From positions 1 through 6,861 of the forward strand of contig CAYWFU010000111.1 in assembly GCA_964457585.1 (NCBI GenBank): a stretch of 6,861 nucleotides of DNA, given 5' to 3'. The notes below the pieces were generated by a model. That model had not been told where the DNA came from and did no database searches. It saw nothing but the letters and a program-made list of their open reading frames with translations. The stretch is from CAYWFU01 sp964457585. GTDB taxonomy: Bacteria > JACRDZ01. Positions 1 to 5,222 of this stretch are shown in pieces (the stretch's first letter is position 1; each line of letters opens with the position of its first letter). Made by a program: the position numbers and the translations under genes.

Positions 1-164
1 AATTTTATAGACCTATTGAAGAGTTGGATATCCCTATATATTTAGACAATGAGGTTAAAATTTTTTTTAGTAAAAAAGCGTTAAATAAAAATATTGAACT
101 TGGAAAAGTGGTCAATACTATATTGCGTAAAGAGATGGAGATTTTAGAAGAAATAGAAGCTTAA
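1..164 (+). CDS. C-terminus of a probable ribbon-helix-helix (CopG/BrnA-like) antitoxin, partial at the window edge
   Basis: The frame is open from the first complete codon at position 3 to a TAA at 162-164, giving the last 53 residues of a protein that starts outside the window. The segment IPIYLD, then an acidic turn (DNE), an amphipathic helix (VKIFFSKKALNKN), a short turn and a second helix (ELGKVVNTILRKEMEIL) has the beta-helix-helix order of RHH DNA-binding antitoxins. In that family the strand inserts into the operator major groove and the protein both neutralises a toxin and represses its own operon. A toxin partner would have to lie upstream, outside the window. The tail EEIEA is acidic. 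The gene is followed after 68 nt by an attC-like dyad, as expected for a cassette gene. The RHH assignment rests on secondary-structure pattern only; another small DNA-binding protein is possible. Confidence 0.55.
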   Translation, partial: FYRPIEELDIPIYLDNEVKIFFSKKALNKNIELGKVVNTILRKEMEILEEIEA

Positions 165-230
165 ATTATATTTACATATTAAATTAAAACTTATCTAATA
201 AAAATTAAGAAAATAAATTCAAAAACAATT

Positions 231-294
231 AAACTATGCGCTGCACTGGAAATTTGCCAAAATCGGCAAATTCCAGTGAGCTTTGGTGTTAGGC
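231..294 (+). other. attC-like recombination site (imperfect palindrome with extrahelical bases)
   Basis: The site starts with AAC (232-234) and ends with GTTAGGC (288-294), which fits the R' consensus GTTRRRY of integron attC sites. Between them is a long stem: 244-258 pairs with 265-278 around a 6-nt loop, with one extra A in the left arm (within 250-252). A further GCT (240-242) pairs with AGC (279-281), leaving G243 unpaired. Unpaired bases on the left arm only are a known hallmark of attC hairpins, where they set strand choice for the integrase. The left R'' box is degenerate (ATTAAAC rather than RYYYAAC), and no integrase gene is visible. It may instead be an ordinary intergenic hairpin. 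Confidence 0.45.
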
Positions 295-319
295 GGGGCA
301 AAAAGCCGCCCCGCCTAAC
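288..319. repeat. Perfect 12-bp inverted repeat, GTTAGGCGGGGC / GCCCCGCCTAAC
   Basis: Bases 288-299 and 308-319 are exact reverse complements around an 8-nt loop (300-307). The outer seven bases are integron core-site sequences, GTTAGGC and GCCTAAC, placed back to back. There is no T-tract on either side, so this is not a classic intrinsic terminator. The right half could be the R'' box of a second short attC-like unit (313-355) whose R' end reads GCTAGGC, that is, with the essential GTT mutated. Confidence 0.6.
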
Positions 320-348
320 GGCGAGCTGAGCTTTCGCTCCATCGCTTT

Positions 349-377
349 GCTAGGCGGCTGAAAAAAAGCCGCCTAAC
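349..377. repeat. Second GC-rich hairpin, TAGGCGGCT / AGCCGCCTA
   Basis: Bases 351-359 pair exactly with 367-375 around a 7-nt A-rich loop, and G349 can pair with C377 past one mismatch. The arms repeat the theme of the preceding hairpin (TAGGCGG / CCGCCTAAC), so the two look like copies of one unit. The sequence after it, GCCTAACAAATCGCTG, resembles the left end of known attC sites, but no matching right end follows within range. Confidence 0.55.
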
Positions 378-420
378 AAATCGCTGGGGGAACAGACTTG
401 GAGTTAGTTTATTAGCTTAA

Positions 421-526
421 TAAGGGCTTGCGACGAAATAACTGTAACAAATTTATTATAAAAAAAATCATATAGGAACGCATGAAAATATTTAAATTGT
501 TACAGTTATTTCGTCGCAAGCCCTAA
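421..526. mobile_element. MITE-like element: 27-bp perfect terminal inverted repeats flanked by TAA
   Basis: The left repeat (424-450, beginning GGGCTTGCGACGAAATAACT) is the exact reverse complement of the right repeat (497-523). They enclose a 46-nt AT-rich core with no coding capacity. TAA is present directly on both sides (421-423 and 524-526), as a 3-bp target duplication would leave. The total is 100 bp between the TAA copies. Such miniature elements are normally moved in trans by a full-length IS with the same ends; no transposase with these ends is in the window, and the repeats do not match the IS1182 end at 5223-5239. The transcript would also form a 27-bp hairpin. Confidence 0.6.
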
Positions 527-629
527 AGAGAAGATCTAAAACAAATAGTAAAATAAAAATAATTTAGCAGCAATTAAAATTATAATTTATCAACAGGTTG
601 TCCGAAAACTTCTAAATTACTATCAAAAA

Positions 630-638
630 TGGTATAAT
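630..638 (+). promoter_or_regulatory. Extended -10 promoter for the HEPN-MNT operon
   Basis: TGGTATAAT at 630-638 is a perfect -10 hexamer (TATAAT, 633-638) preceded by TGn, the extended -10 motif. No good -35 hexamer is found 16-18 bp upstream (only TTCTAA-like sequence near 609-615), which is tolerated in extended -10 promoters. Transcription would start around 645, giving a leader of about 30 nt that contains the GGAGG at 664-668. Confidence 0.6.
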
Positions 639-675
639 AGGTTTATTGAAGTTATTTACAACTGGAGGTCTTTAA

Positions 676-1068
676 ATGGACTTAAAAGAAATTGAAAAAT
701 ATTGGATAGAATCTTCACAAGATGCGTTTGATACAGCAAAAACATTGTTTGAAAATAATAAATTTATTTATTCAATGTTTTTTTTGCATTTATCTATTGA
801 AAAGATGCTAAAAGCATTATTTGTAAATCAAAATCAAGCTGAAGCTCCATTTGGGCATAATCTACAAAATATAGCTTCAAAAATTGAAAACATAAATTTT
901 GATAAAAATACAATGGAATTATTTGCACAAATTACAACTTTTAATATAGCTGGAAGGTATGATGATTATAAAAAAAATTTTTATAATATTTGTAATTTGG
1001 AGTTCGCAACAAATTATTTGAATAAAGGAAAGGAGTTATTAGAATGGCTCAAGTCCCATCGCAAGTAA
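676..1068 (+). CDS. HEPN-domain protein of a HEPN-MNT pair (probable toxin component)
   Basis: This is a 130-residue all-helical HEPN protein. Features typical of the PF05168-like group are the N-terminal WIESSQDAFDTAKTLF helix, the central HLSIEKMLKAL helix (38-48), a GHNL turn (60-63) and AGRYDD (92-97). ATG 676 is supported by GGAGG at 664-668 with a 7-nt spacer. In HEPN-MNT modules the HEPN protein is usually the RNase or tRNA-directed toxin and the MNT its antitoxin. The gene overlaps its MNT partner by 25 nt, which implies translational coupling. The R-x4-6-H motif of active HEPN RNases is not visible: R94 is followed by YDDYKKN, and the only later histidine is H128. The protein may therefore be a non-nucleolytic HEPN, or use other residues. 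Family assignment is firm; toxic activity is inferred. Confidence 0.85.
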   Translation: MDLKEIEKYWIESSQDAFDTAKTLFENNKFIYSMFFLHLSIEKMLKALFVNQNQAEAPFGHNLQNIASKIENINFDKNTMELFAQITTFNIAGRYDDYKKNFYNICNLEFATNYLNKGKELLEWLKSHRK

Positions 1069-1358
1069 TAAATTCAATAAAAAGATTTAAAGAAAGTATC
1101 AAATCCGGACTTAATGTAAAAAAAGTAATCCTTTTTGGTTCTTATGCTCGTGGTAATTATACAGACAATAGTGATATAGATGTTTGTATAATTGCAGAAA
1201 ATATTTCCAATAATTATTTGGTAATGCTTCAAATAGCTCCAAAGGTTATTGGTATTGATGTGAGAATTGAACCTGTTGTATTTTCTGATAAAGAATTCAA
1301 TGAATTAAATGTATATGGTTTGCTTAAAGAAGTTAAAGATTATGGGATTGAAGTTTAA
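1044..1358 (+). CDS. Minimal nucleotidyltransferase (MNT), antitoxin-type partner of the HEPN protein
   Basis: This 104-residue protein has the minimal pol-beta-type nucleotidyltransferase fold. ILFGSYARG (29-37) leads into the catalytic signature G-S-x10-D-x-D, with G32, S33, D44 and D46. A third acidic residue, D72 in GIDVRIEPVVF, is placed as the usual third metal ligand. All catalytic residues appear intact, so the enzyme should be able to transfer a nucleotide. In characterised MntA-HepT systems, MNT antitoxins inactivate the HEPN toxin by AMPylation, and the same role is inferred here. ATG 1044 lies inside the end of the HEPN gene and has AAGGAG 8 nt upstream (about 1030-1035), so both proteins come from one transcript. 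No clear intrinsic terminator follows. Confidence 0.87.
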   Translation: MAQVPSQVINSIKRFKESIKSGLNVKKVILFGSYARGNYTDNSDIDVCIIAENISNNYLVMLQIAPKVIGIDVRIEPVVFSDKEFNELNVYGLLKEVKDYGIEV

Positions 1359-1426
1359 GATTTAATTTTATATAAAAATTTATAAAATAAGAAACAAAAT
1401 TTACAGCAAAAGCAATTAAAATTTAC

Positions 1427-1455
1427 AACTATGCAATGCATCGGATCTTTGGAAC
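1427..1455 (+). other. Second copy of the left half of the attC-like site
   Basis: AACTATGC at 1427-1434, then TGCA at 1437-1440, GGA at 1443-1445 and TTTG at 1448-1451, repeats the order and spacing of the site at 232-256 (AACTATGC, TGCA, GGA, TTTG). It starts 69 nt after the MNT stop, against 68 nt after the antitoxin stop for the first site. No matching right arm or GTTRRRY box was found close by, so the site looks truncated. CAATTAAA also precedes both copies. Confidence 0.4.
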
Positions 1456-1456
1456 C

Positions 1457-1511
1457 AAGAGTCAAGAGAAAACTTTCCCTCTTCCCCTTTAAGCGAAATT
1501 TTTTGACTCTT
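1457..1511. repeat. 9-bp inverted repeat AAGAGTCAA / TTGACTCTT
   Basis: Bases 1457-1465 and 1503-1511 are exact reverse complements separated by 37 nt of pyrimidine-rich sequence. G-U pairs could extend the stem inward by three or four positions. No T-tract follows, so it is a weak terminator candidate for the HEPN-MNT operon. It could equally be an element end. Confidence 0.35.
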
Positions 1512-1843
1512 AGGGTATCTTGTTTGCGCTCGTAAGGTTTTGTATTTATCATAACAAATTTTTTAATACGTAAAACCCTTTATTTTACTAATTGCAACAG
1601 ATATTATTTTATTTTAAACAACAGATTTTTTTTATTTTTTTTTTATCCCACGCATCTTTTTGAGACTTTTTTTAGCCTATTTAAATTTATGGAAATATAT
1701 GAGGGGGCATACTCATTTTAAAAAGAGACCTTTTTGGCCAATCCGCTGATGATACTCTCCCTCTTTCTGTCATCTGTTACTTTTAGAATTTTACGTTATT
1801 AAAATTTATTATGATTATCTACTTGAACCTGTTTGTTTTATTT
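1512..1843. other. Gene-free AT-rich stretch, probably the 3' non-coding flank of the IS110 remnant
   Basis: No credible coding frame is present on either strand. The stretch contains long T runs (about 1626-1645 on the + strand) and an island of mixed composition at 1700-1790. It lies directly downstream of the IS110-type transposase stop. In IS110-group elements a non-coding end carries the guide (bridge) RNA, but in the IS110 subgroup that is the 5' side, which is lost here; in the IS1111 subgroup it is at the 3' side. I cannot define the element end or a fold by eye. Confidence 0.3.
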
Positions 1844-2746
1844 CTATTTTCTTTTCTTTTCTCTTTTTTTTGGATCATATTTTTCTCCGCTTTTCCACAT
1901 TCCGTATAATGTTGCCAATATACTTCTGGCTACAGTTAATTTTGCTCGATGTGACGGAATCCCTTGTTCTAAAGTCATTCTTAAATAATGTTGTCTAAAT
2001 GGATTGCCGCTTGCTTTGATTGCAGCTTCGGCTGCTTGCTTTATTGTATATTTTAATAATCGGTTATAATCTTTTGTTAATTTCTTTGAATATATTTTAC
2101 CTCCTGATGATCGTTCCATTACTCCTAATCCGGTATACATCCAAATTTTTTTCTTGTTTGCAAATCTATGCGGTGTTTCCAATATTCCTGATATTGTTGA
2201 TGCATGAATAATCCCTATTCCATGGACATCTGTGAATTTTTTTATTTCTACATATTTTTTGCCTTCAACTTTTATAGCTTTCAAAATATCGTTTTTGTTT
2301 TTATTTATTTCATCTACTTGATGCCATAAGCTATTCGTTATTATATGTACTATTGGAACTTCGGGTAATTTGCTTTTCCATCCATTGCGATATTTTTGAT
2401 TATATACTGTTTCTCCTGTACACATTATTCCGTTTTGTCTGAATTTTGCTTTTAATTTATTTTTTATTCGAGCTCCATTTTTTACTGTATCATGATATGC
2501 TAATACTAATTCTCTAAATCTTCTTCGTTCTCCGACTGAATGATAAATCTTTTTGATGTATCCTCCTCTGGCAAGTTGCCCGAGTTTTAAAGCATCTATC
2601 GGATCTTTTTTTTCCCCTGATGAACTTATCCAATGATTAATTTTAGGATCACTTATTATAAGTTCTTCTAAAAGTAAAGTAACAGCAGATGAAAAAGTTA
2701 AATTTACTGCAACTGTTGCTGATATCGATAATGATATATTAACCAT
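1844..2746 (-). pseudogene. IS110-family transposase, N-terminally truncated and fused to unrelated sequence
   Basis: The frame encodes 300 residues, but only those from about LIISDPKINHW (30-39) onward look like an IS110-family transposase. Visible family features are the DxxD pair of the DEDD RuvC-like domain (D48 and D51 in DPIDA), the helix region LGQLARGG, and the C-terminal Transposase_20 domain with VHGIG (174-178), RFANKKKIWMYTGLG and RSSGG (212-216), which holds the candidate catalytic serine, then KQAAEAAI. The N-terminal GID-type first aspartate and the following glutamate are missing. Residues 1-27 are instead the antisense reading of the PKD-like sequence on the other strand, so the ATG at 2746 is accidental. 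Full-length family members are usually 350-450 residues. The C-terminus is lysine/arginine rich and complete. The product should be inactive. Confidence 0.8.
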
Positions 2747-3854
2747 AACATGGTCAGCTAATAGTGGTTCATTAAATCAAACCACAGGTTTGAGCATAAC
2801 ATAGACAGCACCTTCATCTGGTGGAGTTTATAGTATTTCTGCAAAAGTTACTGATGATCATGGTGGTTCAGCAACAGATAGTAAATCTATACAAGTTAAC
2901 TCAGATACTACTCCACCAACAAACACAACAGATAATAATTTTATTAACAATGGTGAAACAACCACATCATCTCCAGTAGTTACTTTATCGATATCAGCGA
3001 CGGATAATATAGGTGTTACAGGTTATTACATATCAAAAAATTCAAACACACCTTCTGCGTCAGAATCTGAATGGACATCAATTAGTGCAACAACAAATTA
3101 TTCAGCTAATGTATCTTTTACATTAAGTAGTGGCGATGGTACAAAGACAATCTATGTATGGTTTAAAGATGCAATAGGAAATATATCAGCAAGTACAAGT
3201 GGTAGTATAAAGCTAATAACAGTAAGCGATGATACTACTAATATTACTAATGGCCTTGTTGCATATTACCCATTTAATAGTAATGTTAATGATGAAAGTG
3301 GTAATGGAAATAACGGAACTGTTTATGGAGCGGAATTAACAACAGACAGATTTGGGAATGAAAACAGCGCGTATAATTTTACTGCCGCGAGTGGTTATGT
3401 TTTAGTGCCGAATCCTTCAGGTTTGCCTGTTGGGAATACCGATAGGAGTATGGGGGCATGGTTTAAGACTTCTGTCTCAGATAATCGTATATTAATGTTA
3501 ATGAGTTATGGTTCTCCCAGTACAAATCGTGCGTTTGGTTTATATGTAGTAGACGGTAAGGTTCATTGTGATTCATGGAATATTGCTTTTAACGGAGGTC
3601 CAAATATTGCAGATAACAATTGGCACTTTGCTATGGTGTCGCATAGCAGTTCAAATGGGACTGTTTTGTATGTAGATGGGGTAGCAGTAAAAACAAGCGG
3701 GAATATATTTACTACAAGTTCAGAAACTCCGTTTCAGATTGCACGCTGGGTTAATAATACGGGTTATTTTATCGGCGCTATTGATGATGTCCGTGTTTAC
3801 AACTATGCTCTTTCTGAGTCAGAAATTAAAGCACTCTTCAATTCGGGTATTTAA
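2664..3854 (+). pseudogene. Remnant of a secreted or surface multidomain protein: PKD-like, Ig-like and C-terminal LamG domains
   Basis: One frame runs from the IS110 junction to TAA 3852-3854, about 396 codons, interrupted once by TAG at 2802-2804. Domain order: a PKD/cadherin-like domain (about 2676-2894; VKFTATVADIDND ... VTDDHGGSATD); an Ig-like domain (about 2905-3220; DTTPPT, SISATDNIGVTGYYIS, YVWFKDAIGN); and a concanavalin A/LamG-type domain (about 3250-3850; GLVAYYPFNSNVNDESGNG, WHFAMVSHS, LYVDGV, GAIDDVRVYNYALSESEI). The TAG falls in SIT-stop-TAPSSGG, where related repeats usually have Trp, so a TGG to TAG change is likely. The protein start and signal peptide are missing, replaced by the IS110 fragment. 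No sorting signal is seen at the C-terminus. Translation of the LamG part alone, from GTG 3405, would lose the first strand of that domain and has no convincing ribosome site. Confidence 0.75.
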
Positions 3855-3968
3855 TTATATAGAGTACAATGGGAGATTAACGGGACAATACTATATTAAA
3901 ATGAGGGGAATAGTTGGGGATGCGGAGAGTGCATCTAACGACAAAAAAAATTATTTAAAAGGAGCTTT

Positions 3969-4059
3969 AACAGGTGTGCAATGCACTGACTGCACCACCC
4001 TGATTACCCTCAGCGGAAATAGACGCACCAACGGCTATTTTCCGCTGCAATGTTTTGTT
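3969..4059. repeat. GC-rich dyad region with a bulged hairpin, resembling the attC-like sites
   Basis: CAGCGGAAATAG (4011-4022) pairs with CTATTTTCCGCTG (4035-4047) around a 12-nt loop, with one unpaired base. A second, weaker dyad pairs GGTGTGCA (3973-3980) with TGCACCACC (3991-3999). Read on the minus strand, AAC (4059-4057) followed by TGCAGCGGAAAATAGCC resembles TGCACTGGAAATTTGCC of the site at 231-294, with the extra A at the same place in the left arm. In that orientation it starts 29 nt after the stop of the PIN-operon antitoxin gene. The GTTRRRY end is not recognisable. GC content is clearly above the surroundings. The rest of the 3855-4088 gap shows no gene. Confidence 0.45.
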
Positions 4060-4088
4060 CTGAATTTTATTTGAATCTTCTAAATATT

Positions 4089-4295
4089 TTAAGCTACACT
4101 TCGTTTACTATTTTCTATATTTATTACAACTTTATCTTTTTGTTTTTTCCAATTTTTAAATTTATTTAATGCCTGTGAATTTATTTCTTTTATAGATTTA
4201 TTTTTCAAATCATTAAATAATTCATGTCTTGCTTCATGTAGTTCCCATAATGATTCATCTTCTTTTTTGGAATAATCATTTTTATAAATCGCCAT
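4089..4295 (-). CDS. Small charged protein, probable antitoxin partner of the PIN toxin
   Basis: This 68-residue protein starts at ATG 4293-4295, inside the end of the PIN gene (14-nt overlap in another frame). It is preceded by a strong GGAGG (4304-4308 on the complement) 8 nt away. The frame remains open a little further upstream, but that extension would lie inside the PIN gene without a ribosome site, so the shorter start is chosen. The sequence is highly charged and probably helical: EDESLWELHEARHELFNDL, then EINSQALNKFKNWKKQK. WELHEARH-type proteins of this size are often found beside PIN nucleases. I see no DNA-binding domain; autoregulation cannot be judged. The antitoxin role is inferred from size, overlap and neighbour. 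Confidence 0.65.
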   Translation of the reverse strand: MAIYKNDYSKKEDESLWELHEARHELFNDLKNKSIKEINSQALNKFKNWKKQKDKVVINIENSKRSVA

Positions 4296-4764
4296 ATTTA
4301 GCACCTCCAAATATTTGTAATGATCCGATTTCAATTATCTCATAATTGTTTTGTTTATTTATTTCATGGATTTTTTTAATTGGATTTAAGTTAACTATAT
4401 GTTTAAAATTCCACGATGCTAAACAATCTATTTTGTTTATAGTAGCAATAGCTATATGATAAGCATCTTCAGGTTCTGACTTTGGTATTGCACCTTTTGT
4501 TATATAAATATTACTTAGATTAATTGCTTTTTCATGCAATTCCAAAATTTTTATTTTATAATCTAAAATTAAATTTTTAATATTTTCTTTTTTGGAAATA
4601 TTTTGTAATCTTTCAATTTCTTCAATCGTTATTACAGACATATATAACAAATAGTTGGATGATTCATATTCAAACCATTTTTGTGTTATTAATTGTCTTA
4701 CTGGTTTTGAATAATCAAAATATGCACTTGGTATTGACGTATCTAAATATAATTTAGGCTTCAT
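4282..4764 (-). CDS. PIN-domain endoribonuclease, VapC-type toxin
   Basis: This 160-residue protein has the PIN-domain acidic residues in order: D8 in LYLDTSIPSAYFD, E48/E49 in VITIEEIERL, D100 in EPEDAYHIAIAT, and the C-terminal strand with CLASWNFKHIVN (114-125), where many relatives also have N or D. PIN toxins of this kind are Mg-dependent RNases that cut tRNA or rRNA and are blocked by a small partner; here that would be the overlapping downstream gene. The order toxin-then-antitoxin is the reverse of the usual vapBC order. ATG 4764 has no Shine-Dalgarno sequence, but a -10 like hexamer lies only 6 nt upstream, so a leaderless message is likely. Catalytic residues appear intact. The RNA target cannot be told from sequence. 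Confidence 0.85.
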   Translation of the reverse strand: MKPKLYLDTSIPSAYFDYSKPVRQLITQKWFEYESSNYLLYMSVITIEEIERLQNISKKENIKNLILDYKIKILELHEKAINLSNIYITKGAIPKSEPEDAYHIAIATINKIDCLASWNFKHIVNLNPIKKIHEINKQNNYEIIEIGSLQIFGGAKYGDL

Positions 4765-4770
4765 AAAATA

Positions 4771-4799
4771 AATATAGCAAAAATCCGTCCATAATACAA
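4771..4799 (-). promoter_or_regulatory. Probable promoter of the PIN-antitoxin operon, suggesting leaderless transcription
   Basis: On the minus strand TTGTAT (4799-4794) and TATATT (4776-4771) are separated by exactly 17 nt. The -10 matches TATAAT in five of six positions and the -35 matches TTGACA in three of six. Only 6 nt separate the -10 from the ATG at 4764, so the start point would fall at or next to the start codon, in agreement with the absence of a ribosome binding site. Confidence 0.5.
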
Positions 4800-4821
4800 T
4801 TATATTTTAAGCATGATATAT

Positions 4822-5004
4822 TTATTTCTTACCTTTTCTTGAATTGCATGACTGGCACATAAGCATTGCATTTGTTAAAGTTGATTTACCACCAAGGGCA
4901 TATGGTTTTATGTGATCAATTGTAAAATTTGTCCAGGAAAGTGGTTTATGGCATCGGGAACATTGTTGACCTTTATTTTGACTTCCGATACGTTGACGTC
5001 GTCG
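4822..5004 (-). pseudogene. HNH endonuclease domain, 60-codon C-terminal fragment
   Basis: A minus-strand frame bounded upstream by TGA (5007-5005) and ending at TAA (4824-4822) encodes 60 residues with a complete small HNH motif: CSRC (15-18), FTIDHIKPYALGG (27-39, with D30-H31), LTN (43-45), then LMCQSCNSRKGKK at the C-terminus. The two CxxC pairs are the usual structural zinc ligands, and DH...N...N the metal-binding and catalytic set. There is no ATG, GTG or TTG start with a ribosome site in the frame, and the sequence just upstream belongs to a group II intron. This is therefore the tail of a larger nuclease gene whose front part is gone. The spacing differs from the En domain of LtrA-type maturases (no HRHCHD ending), so I do not treat it as the intron's own domain. 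The parent family cannot be decided. Confidence 0.7.
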
Positions 5005-5007
5005 TCA

Positions 5008-5218
5008 TCTGCTTTGATGCTCGCTAACGGAGCTGAATTACTTTGGGAAGGCACGTCTTCCCTGTGGCCTGCAACATTCTCTGTGTACGCTTCATCCGTT
5101 TCGTTCGGTAATATTATTACCTTCCTGACGGATGCAACACTCGATACTGGTGGCTGGCTAAGCCTTGCCAGATATAGACTTTCACTATATAAGAAGCACC
5201 AAGCTTCGCTTGGCGCAC
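5008..5218 (-). ncRNA. 5' end (domain I region) of a group II intron, truncated
   Basis: Read on the minus strand, the segment begins GTGCGCCAAGC, with the GTGYG sequence typical of group II intron 5' ends, and at once forms a hairpin (GCGCCAAGC, loop GAA, GCTTGGTGC). It continues with ATAGTGAAAGTCTATATCTG, GGCTTAGCCAGCCACCAGTA and GAATGTTGCAGGCCACAGGG, which I recognise as domain I-type sequence of bacterial group II introns. GC content is near 50 percent, against about 30 percent around it. It ends abruptly near 5008, where the HNH fragment follows, so domains II-VI and the reverse transcriptase gene are missing here. It cannot splice. The exact 3' breakpoint is uncertain. Confidence 0.65.
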
Positions 5219-5222
5219 CAAC

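Noticed and set aside
288..377. GC-rich hairpins as intrinsic terminators of the upstream antitoxin gene
   Set aside because: No T-tract follows either stem on the + strand, and the arms carry integron-type core sequences instead.
1355..1552. 65-codon minus-strand frame between the MNT gene and the IS110 remnant
   Set aside because: No ribosome site, no domain, low-complexity C-terminus (Cys/Phe-rich from AT-rich DNA), and it overlaps the attC-like half site and an inverted repeat.
3933..3939. ATCTAAC (GTTAGAT on the minus strand) as a core box of an attC site
   Set aside because: It fits the consensus, but the bases beside it do not pair with anything at the right distance around the 4011-4047 hairpin.
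3739..4074. 111-codon + strand frame overlapping the LamG end and the dyad region
   Set aside because: It is out of frame with the LamG domain for its first third, has no ribosome site, and its tail merely translates the hairpins at 3973-4047.
4822..5004. HNH fragment as the En domain of the group II intron protein
   Set aside because: Its CxxC, FTIDHIKPYALGG, CQSCNSRKG pattern differs from LtrA-type En domains, and the RT part is over 1.4 kb away across an IS fragment.
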